The notes under the pieces: generated by a model | Databases searched by the model: none | Told to the model about the DNA's origin: nothing | Seen by the model: only the letters and a program-made list of their open reading frames with translations | In this document: piece by piece, positions 13,399-25,008 of the stretch | How positions within the stretch are numbered: position 1 is the stretch's first letter | Layout of the letters: each line of letters starts with the position of its first letter | Made by a program: the position numbers and the translations under genes | Source of the DNA: Aquanectria penicillioides | Taxonomy: Eukaryota > Ascomycota > Sordariomycetes > Hypocreales > Nectriaceae | DNA length: 64,000 nucleotides | Assembly: GCA_003415625.1 (NCBI GenBank) | Contig: PYIU01000008.1 | Location: forward strand, 992,001 to 1,056,000 | Reading direction: 5' to 3'

Positions 13399-15418
13399 AT
13401 GGAACAGCAGGGTTCACCTCCTTGCACTTCATCCGTCACCAGTCGTCATACCTCATCTGCTCGGGACGAGGCTTTGTCCCTCTCCGCGCCGCCTGTGACC
13501 GTGACCCCTCAGCACAACACCACTTCTACAACATCGACTTCTAACCCCACTCCGACGACCCCGACGGCCGCTTCGACAGCTACAACCTCATCGACACCAC
13601 CGCCCAGAAATTCGCTTTCGACTTCCGAGCCTTCCCTCCGCTTCCCGCGCCCTCAAGGCAACCGGCACCTCGCGAACTGGATATCCTCCAGTGATCCCGA
13701 CATCATGCGTGTCACAACTACCGAAGACACCGGCTTGTCCGAGTCCACGTACGAGCTTATCTCGGGCACTGATACCGAGTCACAAGATGAAAACTATACC
13801 GAGTCCATGAGCGAGTCGGTTGGCTCCCTTGATTTCCATCGTCCAGATGACGTCCATAGTATTACCGATACCGAACAGACATTTGATGACGAGTCGGTCG
13901 CCGATGGCTATGAGCCGCATGCGAACCTTGCTCCTGATGACCAGGGTGACGAACATGATACTGCTGTCCTCGAGCGGTCAGTTCGGGTACTGCCCAGCCA
14001 AGAATCTACGCATGACCATGATGACGATGACGACGCCGACTCCGAGTCTGAGGATGATGCACGTTCTCGATCCTCCCTCGAGTATACCCAGCAGAGCCTC
14101 AAGACCCCCTCTATTCCTACCCCAGAAGCTAGCAAGATTGTAGACAGGCCCGCGGAAGTGGTCGACGACGTCGTCGCTGCCGATGAGGACGAAGACCTTG
14201 ATGAAATCCCACGAATCCCGCTCAAGAAGAGAATTACGCAGTGGTACACAGGCATTCGCCACAGAGAGATCCAGGCCTGGAACTTTTTGATGCAGTCGGG
14301 CTTTTCCATACCCCCCGGCATCATTCTTCTTATTGCCCTGTTGATCCCCGCCTTCTTCTCCTCCCCACCATATGATCTCCACACTCCCGCAGCCACCTCC
14401 GCCCTGACTACCCACTCCACAACCCGGGCCCTGTCGACAAGCCAAGTCTCGTCCACATCGTGGGCCTTGTCTACAACAACTGGGAATGCCGGGCTCGTCC
14501 CGCTGGAAAACGTCCAGCCCGACGAGTGGCTTTTCGGAGGAAAGAAACCCGACCTGGCTGTTTACAAGCAGCAGGGTCAATACCTTGTTCGTATTCCCAA
14601 GACGTCAAGCAAGCATGGCTTGCAAAGAAATGTTTGATCTTCTCGGCCACTCGGGGATTGACACCGTACCTATCGCGGTCTCCTCCGCCGATGATGGAAT
14701 GCTCATCAAGTTCCCCAATAAAGAGTCTCACGGGACTGTTCAGGTTGAAATCACCGCCCTGTGCCGACCAAAGATCCACCAGGCGTTCCGAATCACTTTC
14801 GAAAAGGGCATAGTGGAAGGCGCTTTGGAGAGGACAAAGCACCTTGCCCAAGACCTGACTGACCTTGTCCCCGCTGCTGCTCAAGAGGCAGAGCGGTGCC
14901 TCGAGGAAGCTAGACGATCATTGGAGTCTGCTTCCGACAACGTCCTGACAGTCTCTGACAGCCTGCTCAAGGACCTAAGCACCCGATTCTACAATGCTCA
15001 CCTATCATTGGGATACCTTAAGAAGGATATCCGAGAGCGCATTCAAAATGCCAAACAGGAACTGTCTAACAAGGTGGACAGCATCGCCGGGCAAGTTAAC
15101 CAACGGCTAGCCAATGCTCAAGATGTCCAGGACCAGGCTCAGTTGGGCCTTCTTGATGCCCAGATCTCAGCCAAGCTGTGGTGGCTGAAGTTGACGGGCA
15201 ACAAGGACGAACACAAACGATACGAAACCAAGGCCAAAGAATTCATGACACAGAAGAAGGCCAACGCGATCGAAGCCTTCAAGGCTAGACATCCCAATAT
15301 GGATGCCAAGAACCCAGGACCTTCCCGACTGTGGAGCAAGGTTTTCCAAGCACCTCGATGCGGTACCAAACACAGCCGCGGAAAGCGAGGAATACAACAA
15401 TGCAACTTTGCGGCGTAA
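13399..15418 (+). CDS. Single-pass membrane protein with candidate Atg8-interacting motif (two frameshifts in this sequence)
   Basis: Conserved-looking fungal protein of unknown function. From ATG 13399 the first frame runs to a stop at 14635-14637. The remainder is in another frame ending at 15418. A third frame bridges about 14601-14653 (KQAWLAKKCLIFSATRG), so two single-base deletions, near 14601 and in the G run 14653-14656, best explain the break. With two bases added the length is 674 codons (673 residues). Residues 1-300 are disordered, Ser/Thr-rich and acidic, with YELI at 118-121 in an acidic setting, matching the W/F/Y-x-x-L/I/V Atg8-binding consensus. One membrane segment lies near 304-322 (IPPGIILLIALLIPAFF), then a beta-like stretch, then long amphipathic helices. 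This layout recalls Atg39-type nucleophagy/ER-phagy receptors, but that is inference from architecture. It is flanked by the phosducin-like and RanBP1 genes, with no evident operon-like link. Confidence 0.8.
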
Positions 15419-17255
15419 AGGGGGGAAGTATTTCAAATTTCGTTAATGGTTTCATATCATGGTTGGAGGCAAAGTATGGTTCGGCAGGAATCAGGGAAGG
15501 CAATTGTGAGGCACGGGATTCACGGTATTGGAATGGAGTTTTGGGCTCTCGCAACCATCATGTAGACATGGTCTTGTCTTGTTCTCTATCTTGTCCTTCC
15601 TTCTTCTCATTTTCCTTACTCCTCTACTTGTTGTTTGCTTATGAATACTCAATCCCCCTCTACGAACCCCCCCTTGGATGTCCAGCACCTTCTCATTTTT
15701 GATGTGCCTCCTGAAACACATGTACATGATATGATGGAATGGGAAACGGGAGAAAGAAGACGAAGGAACGCAAGGAATAAAAGCATGATGAATGAATGGG
15801 CTATTTAGGGATAGGTAAAATACCACCAGGTTGTAATATTGCCCATGTTGAACCAGGACCCCCCAAATGCCGGAGGAGGGAGGGAATGGCTAGCACTGAG
15901 AGAGAACAAATAATAAATGAGCTTTGTTAGTTGGCTACAGCGATTTCCAGCAAGAGTGACAGATGACAACCACCAGTCCATGTGGACTCCGAAGCTGCGT
16001 AGCTGGGGGGGAGCTAGGAGCTTGTAATTAACTGGTCGAGTCATGCTGCCCGGCAACGTAGCTCATGGCTTGCCATGTGGGGGGAGATTATCGAGGTGTT
16101 GATCATGGTCGTTGGTGGACGAGCGTGGAAGGCCGTAGACGTAGAACGACAGGTACCTTGCCATGGCGGTAGCTGTATCGTACCTATTCCATGGCCCGTT
16201 CCAACCTTGATAATCCGTGTTAAAAGACGGCACCAAACTTGGACGAATTGGCTTGAATAGCAAAGACGTTCCTGTTCCGCTCAGGTTACATCTGGAAACC
16301 TACCTAGGCTGACATGACCCCTCGTGTTTCTCAGTCAAGTTCACAAAGGCGTCTTATTAGGCCAGCAGCAGCGAAGCAAACAGCTGCTGGGAAGCCCAAA
16401 AGCCACCTAAAACCATTCACGTGGCCCCACCAGCCTAAACCCAAGCTTGCCATGCTCACCGTTGGCGACCCCCCACATGCAATTTTGCACCAGGTCGTAG
16501 CTGCCTTTTGCCAACGGCAAGAAGTATCTCGTGCGCAAAATCCTGCAGGGCAGTGACTTGCAGTGGTGCCTGAGAGCGTGGTGGGGAGGTGGTGCGCGAG
16601 GCCAATCATGGTGCCCGTCAACCTGTGGCTCCCCCCCCCTTCGGGAGGACTATACCATACCTACCTACCTAGGTACCTAGCTGACGGTGTTCAGTGCCCT
16701 GGAGCGGGCCACTCTCCAGCACCAAACACGGGCGTTGCCTGCTGTGTTACAGGGGGCGTTGTACCGGCAGTGGGTAAGGTACTTCGCTCGCAAGGTGGGC
16801 AAGCTAACCCAAGGTACCTAAGCGGCGGGCCATGGCCCAGGCCTGGTGAGGCCAACCCAGCCCAAGGCCCCAAAGGAGGGAGGGGAGGAAAAAGGAGGGG
16901 CAAGTATTTCTCTTCGGGCGGCGAAGGGGGGAGCCAAACAATCATCAGACAAAACCTCCCATCTCGCACCCTCACACGTCCGTCTGCAGAGCCGTCAACC
17001 TCAGCGCCTCTTCCAAGCACTCCCGTTTACTCCTCTCTAGTGAGTCCTTGCCCTCGCCTGCCCAAGGCGCCTTTCTTTGCCTTTGTGCTCTGCTTCCCCG
17101 CCTTTCCACTACGGCCCCTGCCCTGGGCCATTTGTGCGGTCCGGGAGGAGGGGAAGAGGGGTCGAAAAATCGCCCAGCTATGGGAAATAGAGAAAATATT
17201 GTGGCTAACCTGAGCATCTTGGGAACAATAGATTACGAGTTTATAAACCGCCAAC
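15419..17255. other. Intergenic region upstream of RanBP1
   Basis: No gene seen. It contains the 3' UTR of the membrane-protein gene and the promoter of the RanBP1 gene. A cluster of TAGGTA-type motifs lies at 16299-16308, 16659-16680 and 16813-16822, including the palindromic core ACCTAGGTACCTA. Confidence 0.6.
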
Positions 17256-18515
17256 ATGTCTGCCGAGCAGCCCACCGCGAACAAGGTCGAGGAGACCAAG
17301 GTTGAGGAGACCAACCCCGGAACCGCCGAGGTACGTGGATGGCAAATGTGATGGATGCTCCCGCGATGTTGGGCGATGTTGCACCGGTCGACGAAGAGCG
17401 CGAAGAAAATCGCTTCTTGGCATCGTGTGTAGTGGTGTAGCATGGGCTATAGGTGCCTCGTGCGTCGTTTGGCTTCGTTGTTCTGGCCCGACCGCCTTCG
17501 AGTCCCCGTGTTGCGGTCTGGTTGAGATGGTGACTTTGGGTTTGTAGGATGCGCAAATCTGTGCAAACCCGAGCACCCGCACCCTCACTCCAGGATATCC
17601 CACCCTGATTCGCTCGTGCTTTCTGTGTGGAGTTGTTGAAACGATCAATTTTCTAACATGAATGCTGTTTCTAGAAGCCCGTCACTTCTTCTGCCGTTTT
17701 CTCGATGTTCGGTGGTGGTGCCAAGAAGGAGAAGAAGGAGGAGGAGGACCGTGGCGATGTCTCTGGCAGCGCCAAGGCCCAGCGTGAGGCTGCTTCTGCT
17801 GCCAAGGGCGACGAGGTACGTGAATCTACCAACATGAGGAACCGGCGCTGTTCAAATACGGCCGTCTAGTTGACCCGTTTTTGCGTGATATGATATTGAC
17901 TAACCTTGCCTTTACAGGAGGAGGCTCCCGAGTCTGAGGATGTTCACTTCGAGCCCGTCATCAAGCTGACCGAGAAGGTCGAGACCAAGACCAACGAGGA
18001 GTCTGAGGAGCAGGCCTTCAAGATGCGCGCCAAGCTCTTCAAGTTCGTCAAGGAGTCCAGCGAGTGGAAGGAGCGAGGCACTGGTGATGTTCGTCTGCTC
18101 AAGCACAAGGAGAACGGCAAGACCCGCCTGGTCATGCGCCGTGACAAGACCCTCAAGGTCTGCGCCAACCACTACGGTATGTGATTTGGCGGTTAGCGAT
18201 ATTGTTATGGCTTTGGTTGCTGACTTTTTGTAGTTGTCCCGGAGATGAAGCTCGCTCCCAACGTCGGTTCCGACCGCAGCTGGGTGTGGAATGCTGCCGC
18301 CGATGTCAGCGAGGGCGAGCCCGAGGCCGTTACCCTGGCCATCCGATTCGCCAACGCTGAGAGTATGTGTTTCTGTTGTACCTAGTATTGCCAGGGCTAT
18401 ATGCTAACTACATGAACCAACAGACGCCAACGCCTTCAAGGATGCCTTCATCCTGGCCCAGAAGGAGAACGAGGAGGTCTTCAAGAAGGCCCAGGAGACC
18501 GAGGAGGCTGATTAA
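17256..18515 (+). CDS. Ran-binding protein 1 (RanBP1/Yrb1)
   Basis: Ran-GTP-binding cofactor that, with RanGAP, releases and hydrolyses Ran-GTP at the cytoplasmic side of the nuclear pore during nuclear transport. Five exons: 17256-17330, 17675-17815, 17918-18176, 18234-18362, 18424-18515. All junctions keep the frame and give 231 residues. The N-terminus is a charged Glu/Lys-rich tail. The Ran-binding (PH-like) domain spans about residues 80-215, with [58 protein letters not shown] and [17 protein letters not shown], all typical of the family. The C-terminal tail is acidic. Codon use is strongly biased to GC-ending codons, as in highly expressed genes. The start ATG (CCAACATGTC) is the first in the exon. 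The first intron is the longest at 344 nt. Confidence 0.96.
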
Positions 18516-19645
18516 GCGAACCTGATTGCCACCCCCTTTGAACAGGCTTGTCCTCGATGTCAGTTGGGATATTTTGACACCTCCAGTCGTAGTCCCATAT
18601 TGTATCAGGATAGAAGCATGAACTTCCCCCTTCCCCCCACAACACGTCACCACAGTACGCCTTGGAAATCGTTTGTCAATGGACGACGATGAACCCATCT
18701 ACCTTGAATCTCCCCCAAACCCCCATACACACATACATTCGCACATGAACACACAAACCACCACACGCACACACCACACCGTTGCTTGGAAGCAGTCGAG
18801 AACGCGCGGAATGGAGTAAGATGGAGAGTGGAATGGGAGGCGAGTCCCAAGACAGCCGGAGCTCGCCTCGAGGCGGTTTGGCGGATGGATGGATAGCATT
18901 AAGAGCATCAGATCACCCAGCACCTTGAATTTAAAAAAATTAGATAGACGACGACTCTCTCGTTCACGATGAACCTTGTGTGTATTTGGGCCGTGTTGTG
19001 ATGCGTGTCTGGTGTCCACCTACATAACTCTGTATATTATATATTAGTGGGCACTTTTAATTCTGTGGTTTCTGTGGATGTGGCTAATTATGGAACTGGA
19101 TGAGCGGTGGAGGAAGAGTGTGGCTGAAATGGAGAGAACCGGAACATGGCGCGCCCTGTTCCTGCTACGCCTGTGCCACAAGTGTCCTAATTCGCAGACC
19201 GATGCATCCGGCAACATTGCCCATTCATTCATTCATGCAGCGCAGTGCAGTGCAGTTTGGGGGCGCCTTTTCCGGAGGCAAGGACCTTTGCGGGATGTAC
19301 ATGTATGTTTGTCTTGCTGCCCCCCTCGAGACCTTGCGTTACATGCGCATGGGCACTCACCAGTCAGGTCGCAGAGGCTTTTGATAGATTTGACGGAGGG
19401 AGATGGCAGAAGGCGGGGTGGCTGACGGTGGCGCATTGAAGCCGGAACCAAAACGCCTGACGACTTGATTGAGCGACGAGAAGGGGGGGCGGCCGGCCAC
19501 TTCGGGGGGCTTTTTTGGGGTGGGAGGGACGCCCACAAAGGCACACACGGACATTTGTGTGCTAAAAACGTCCCTCTCCGGACTGCTGCCCTGCCCCCCC
19601 AGGACATGGTTCAGGAGGGCTCGCGCACTGGACGGGACCAGGCGA

Positions 19646-19682
19646 CTGTAGGCTGTAGGCTGTAAGCTGTAGGATGTAGGCT
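19646..19682. repeat. TGTAGGCT-type tandem octamer
   Basis: Four to five imperfect head-to-tail copies of an 8-base unit in non-coding DNA. Confidence 0.85.
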
Positions 19683-20623
19683 CCAGGTCGCACTTGGTAT
19701 ACGTTCCGCAGCGGAGGTAAGGCGACCAGTCTCTTGCTGGGCAGACATTATTAAGACACCTAGACACCTACCTAGACACACAGGCAGCCCCAGCCCCAGC
19801 CCGAGGTTGTGGAGTTACCGGGGGCCCATCCTATTCATCCATCCATGGGATGCATGGGGCATCCCTCAGCGACAAGCGACAGGCGACAGGCGAGCACCAA
19901 CACCAGCACAGCACCCGCAATAGTAGCGGTAGCGGCAGCGGCATCAGCAACACCGTCTGTAGCATGATAGGGAATGTGACCCGAGCCCCCAGGTACATGC
20001 TGTGCATACACGGACCGGCAGATATGGGGAGAGAGGCAGAGAGAGATAGGGAGGGAGAAGAGAATCACCGTCATCGTCGTCGTCGTCGTCGTCAGGCAAC
20101 GAGCCCACGGAATGGAGTAGAAGCACCAAGACGATGCACTCGGTCCGTAGCTAGGTCGTAGCTAAGGTTCCTCTCCCAGCTGGTTCCTCCAAACCCAGCC
20201 CAAGCCCAGCTCACACTGCCCTCGGGTGCTCAGAGCTCTCAGTGACCCCGTCTCCATTTCGACCATTGCCCATTGTCCATTCATCTGCATCTGCATTTGC
20301 CCAGGTGCCCACTGGTGGAGTTCGTTCCCTTTTTCTTTGCCCAAGCTCTCAGCCTCCTCGTCGTGCGTCGCGCGTTGATCCGGGTGGTTCAGCCTCTTCC
20401 TCTTCTCTCACCCGCTCCCACACGCGCTGTGCTGCTGCTGCTGCTACAGCTCTCCCTCTCTTCCTTGCCTTGCCTCGCCTTGCCTGTCCAGTCCTGCTTC
20501 CGCCCCCCTAGTTCGGACCATCGACTCCTCTGACCTTCGGGTTTCTTCTCGCCGCCCAGAGGAAAAAAAAAAAAGGTTCCCCCCTCCATAACAAGAAACC
20601 CCATTCCCGATCCTATTCCGTCA

Positions 20624-20675
20624 ATCACACTCACACTCACACTCACACTCACACACTCTCACTCACTCACTCACA
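20624..20675. repeat. CACTCA-type microsatellite in TAF14 leader
   Basis: Repeated CACTCA, then CACT units, directly in the pyrimidine-rich region before the TAF14 start. Confidence 0.9.
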
Positions 20676-21100
20676 TCGTTGCTCCCGTCTCTGGCTGCGT
20701 GTGCTCGTTGTGTGCGGTGCGTGCGTGTGTGGAAAACCCGGTCGACGCGGCGCCCACCTTTTACTTCCCTTGCCGCCTTGCTCTCGCGCTCTCCCTTTCA
20801 CACACACGCGCTCTCCCCAATTCTCCCATTCTTTCTCTTGCTCTCGCCCACCACGCCCCCCGTTCTTCGCTCTGCCCCATCCGCTGCCGCCGCCGCCCGC
20901 CGACGCCGTCCGACCGACCTTTTCCGCCGTCGCTGTAGGAATTCTGTCCCTGTCTTTGTAACCCAACCCACCGTCATCCCCCCGTCTGTCGTGTGTGAGT
21001 TGTGTGAGAGGGACGATCTTCCTGTCTGAGTATCTTTGTTCCTGGTTCCTCTGTTTTTTTTTTTGTTGCCCATCTGTCGCTGGGCTTCGACGACGTCAAG

Positions 21101-23102
21101 ATGTTGGTCGAGGTGAGTAATGCTTCGGCTTTTTCCTTCTTGTTTGTCCCATCCATGTCTCTACCCGTTGGCCCTGCTTGGGCTCTCAGTCATTCTGCCT
21201 CTTATTCTTCCTCGTCCTGGGCCTGCCGCTCTCGGCTTGCTTGATTGGGATGCTGCGCGCTTGCTGTCAGGTTGGCTACGGCCTGGCTGTGCTTCTCGTG
21301 CTGGCTCATGGGCGTTTTCCCTCCGCTGCTATCCGTGTTGGTTCGTGGGTGACTCGTGATCCGCGGATTCGGGCGTGACCTGCGCGGTTCGTGGATGCGA
21401 TGCGATGCGATGTGATGTGAGTGAGCGGCTCTCGACCACAGCTGGTCGTGACGAGCCATTGTCAGTTAGGCAAGGCAGCTTGACAGCTGGCGACAGTTGA
21501 CCATGGATGCTCTTCGTCAGGTGTCAAACACTCGGTCGTCGTCGCACAAGCACGACACATTGCACGCGTCGTTTTGTCCGCGCTGCCTGCCTTGTTGCTG
21601 TGCTTCCTGTCCATCTCGGCCACGCCGCCAGCTTTTCATTGACGGCATCGACACCGGCATCGCCATCATCAGCATCATCATCATCAGCATCATCATCATC
21701 ACCGCTACGATCATCACGGCCAGTAACAACTGCCTTCGACGCTCTCAGCACCAGCTACCTTTTCTTTGAAGCCCTTTCCCATCGCTTTTCCCACTCCTTG
21801 TGCACCATCTACACCGCGGGCTTGTCGCCTAGCAAACCACCTACACGCTTTCACTCCCCAAACAACATCATGCCAAGGGCACGAACCCGTCGTTCTGCCA
21901 CCCCTCGCCATCCTGCCACCCCTCGCAAGCGCAGACAGCCAAGCGTGGCCGCCGATGTTGTATTAGGTCCTAACGATTTGCAGCGTAAAGTCAAGGTTGT
22001 CACCGAGCAACATGTTATGTGAGTTGTTCCACCACGCTCTCCCGCGGCTGCCCCCTGCGTGGACCAGGACCACCTGCTGTCATGTTCCGGGTGCTGGGCC
22101 ACAACCTGTACACCAACAACGTGACGAGAGCTTCCTTAGCGCTGACAAGTATACGACTCATAGCGGTGAGAAGCCTGCCGTGGAAGGCTTCCCCATGCGA
22201 GAATGGAGCTTGAAGCTGTTCCTGGTTGACGAGGATGGCAACGAGCGTCCCGCCGACGTTTTCACCAAGGTTGTTTATAACCTGCACCCTACCTTCGAGA
22301 ACCCCGTTCAAAGTATGCTTTTCCCCTCATCGAATTTTTCCAATCCGCGTCCTCTCATTTTCGCCATTGCCCGGAGGTGCTTGCTAACCAAAATCCACCT
22401 GCCTCACAGCCTTCACCAAGCCACCCTTTACCTGCACGAATGAGGGTTGGGGTGAATTCGATTTCAGCATTGATTGCTACACCACCGAGAAGACCAAGCT
22501 CGCGCCCATCATCCAGGACCTCAACTTTGCTAAGAACAAGTACGAATCGACCCACAACGTCACCTTCAAGAACCCCTCCCAAGCCCTGCAGGAGCGCCTG
22601 CGCGAGACCGGCCCCCTGCCTTCCGACGAGGACCACCGGCCCAAGAAGAAGGGTGTCGCCACCAAGAAGAGCGCCCAGAAGTTCGACTACGAGAAGATTG
22701 CCGAAGCTCTGGAGAAGCTTGAGGAGGAGGACCTGCTACGTGTTATCCAGCTCATCAACGAGAACAAGGGTCCCGACACGTACATAAGGAGTGATGTGGA
22801 GGGTAAGTGGATTCCATCTTAGGTTCTTGATCGACGAGATCGTCTCATAGGCGCTCATCGAATCTCCCTCTTCCTTTCTTCCCCTCCCTCTCTTTTCTTT
22901 TCCTCGGTTGATGTGTGTGTGGGGAGCTAATAGTGGATGACTTGACTCAAGCCGGAGAGTTCTCAATTGACCTCTACACCATGCCTGAAGGCCTCTCTAC
23001 TAAACTCTGGGACCACCTGGTAAGTTCTCCCTGAGCTAGCGAATCGCGTATTGCCTAAGCTAACGGCATGGAAATTAGTCCAAGAAGGGTCTTGTCAGCT
23101 AA
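21101..23102 (+). CDS. TAF14: YEATS-domain transcription initiation factor subunit 14 (TAF14)
   Basis: YEATS plus ET-domain protein, shared by TFIID, TFIIF, SWI/SNF, INO80 and NuA3 in yeast; it reads acyl-lysines on histone H3. Exons: 21101-21112, 21984-22018, 22164-22312, 22410-22802, 22934-23019, 23079-23102, total 699 nt (232 residues; the yeast protein is 244). Exon 1 encodes only MLVE before a GTGAGT donor. The 871-nt intron ends in TCCTAACGATTTGCAG, with an ideal branch point. The YEATS domain covers about residues 5-135 (KVKVVTEQHVIGEKPAVEGF, WSLKLFLVDEDG, YNLHPTFENPVQTFTKPPF, NEGWGEFDF). The ET-like domain is about 165-232 (LRVIQLINENK, GEFSIDLYTMPEGLSTKLWD). The later exons are certain. 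The start depends on the short first exon and is fairly likely because the donor, branch point and phase all agree. Confidence 0.9.
21652..21702. repeat. CAT-triplet repeat inside TAF14 intron 1
   Basis: Run of CAT/CAG triplets (ATCATCATC blocks separated by AGC) within the 871-nt first intron. It creates spurious open frames rich in Ile or Asp. Confidence 0.9.
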
Positions 23103-25008
23103 ATGATTTCGCTCCAACATCTTAATGTTACACCCTATTGTTTCTTTGCCGAGAGGAGTTCAGCGATTGATTTCCAAATGGAGGCGGGAACAAGACGGTA
23201 CATGACATGACTGGGTAATGACAGGGTAGGAACTGAACATCAAGTGCGAAAAAAAAAATTGGAGGAAAAGAAAAAAAAGATTCAAAATCTGAGCTGCAAG
23301 GGTTGATTGACGGAAAGGACTGGCATCGAAGCGTATGGAGGAATTTGAGGGATCAAGGCGGGTGTATCAAGGTCTCGAAACGCTCATCCCCCCGGGAGAC
23401 CGCATGTCTTCTCAATCACGGGAGAAGTCTAATGCATGGACCGTCTGCATGGACGGGATGGATCGCTTGTCTGCGGAGGCTTTGACCAATGGCAGACCGC
23501 CCTGGCCTCGTCTTGCACCGCCTTCCGAGGTTGCATTCTTTTTCTTTCATCCGGCAAGACGCGAGATCCTGCACTTCGAGAGGGCGCTTGGGAGACCCAG
23601 AAACCTCATGAGAGGCGTTATTGGGTGGCTTTTGCATCTTTCGGGGAGGAGGCTGTGTGAGGTTACCTTTGGCCGAAGCATGGGAAGTGGTGCGTCTTGC
23701 GGCTCGAAGGAAGCAACCTCTTGTGTTTTTCTTTGCGCTAATCGTGCCCTTCCCTGCTCGTTCCAGGAAAAGAGAAGCAGGGAGTGGTTTGTTGGTCTGT
23801 GGTTTTTATTCTCGGTTTGTTGTTGTATGGTATTTTCTTGCTGGTGGAGATGATAGCATGCATGCGCGCATATTGGACGCATTGAAGGGACAAGCCAATC
23901 GAATCAAAACAGCTACCGTTACTCTGGACCCCGCTGTGAATGCTCTGTGTGAATGAATGCTTCTGCTTTAGCCGTGCCAGACGAGTCCCAGGCCAGCCGT
24001 GACATCACCTTGTCAGATTCGACAGGGTGAAGCCGGCAATGGTGAGAGCCCCACAAGCACATGCTTGTCGGGACGATTTGAGTACCAGAAAGATGAACAA
24101 GGTGAGATTTGATAGGGGCCGACTGCTTGATAAGTATAAATCCTTGAACCAAGGGCTTACATTCGATCTTCCCCAGATATTTGACATCCTTGTCCCGGAA
24201 TTAATCTGCCATTGATCTTATGCCCGTCTCTTTTCATCTGATCAGCCCCATGCCCGATGCTACTTAGCGCGAAATCCTCGCGCAGTTCTCTCTCCCAATG
24301 TCTAAATTTATCTCTGTCACTGTGGTGGCTATCTTTACAAAGTTGACCAATCTGGTGCTGGCTAACTCTAGCCTAGGCTCCAGGCAGAAGCGTCAATCAT
24401 GCGGTGTTGAGACGAAGCCACGAGAAAGACCGGAGATATGATGTGCAAGCGGTCAGCGTAGTATCAAAGGCTGTATATATTATGCACTCCGCAATTCCCC
24501 TTTCATAGTGGTAAGAGGACTGTTAAACCTGGTAGAAGTCGCCCTTCGGGAAATAGTAGTTCAAGTTGAGCTAATGTAACAGGCTCATCAATACGTCATT
24601 TAACTGCGGTTCGATAAGCAGGTGAGACAACCCTGTCCTTTGCGATAAGATCTCTACGAATATAGTGCATACATACATCAGTTCTAAGTGCAAGCAGGAA
24701 AGTACAACGAAACCATCGGGGTTCTATCAAAAACATTACTTACATGCACAACAATTCTTCGTTTTTATGCATGCTGGCTCTGGACCTTGGTCGATACTGA
24801 ACTGTTTCTAATATTATCACTCGCCAAGACACATTGTCTGAACATTGCAGGACTTAGGCATCCCTAACGCAAGGGCGGCGGCGCTCTACTGGTCTAGGCC
24901 ACCACCTGAGGGAGGCCGTCACGTGTGACTTGTCTGAAAATAGCCCTGATACACGGGCGTGGAACATGGGATTTCGAGGCTGCACCTGAGGGGTAATACA
25001 ATATAAAG
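23103..25008. other. Intergenic region between TAF14 and F-box genes
   Basis: No supportable gene. The first part is TAF14 3' UTR, with A-rich tracts at about 23250-23280. A 172-codon frame from 23335 lacks codon bias and any motif. From about 24200 the DNA is more AT-rich and featureless. Confidence 0.55.

Larger units (their letters stand above)
18516..21100. other. Intergenic region and pyrimidine-rich leader of TAF14
   Basis: No gene seen. It covers the 3' UTR of RanBP1 and the promoter and leader of TAF14. Simple repeats are dense: a TGTAGGCT-type octamer at 19646-19682, CGT triplets at 20069-20093 and CACTCA units at 20624-20675. From about 20240 to 21090 the plus strand is almost entirely C/T-rich, typical of a strong fungal promoter and leader. 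Confidence 0.6.

Noticed and set aside
21507..22022. 171-codon frame overlapping TAF14 exon 2
   Set aside because: It reads through the first intron and the CAT repeat; the branch point and acceptor show this part is spliced out.
23335..23853. 172-codon plus-strand frame downstream of TAF14
   Set aside because: No family motif, Phe/Cys-rich ending, mixed codon use, and it lies in the probable 3' UTR region.
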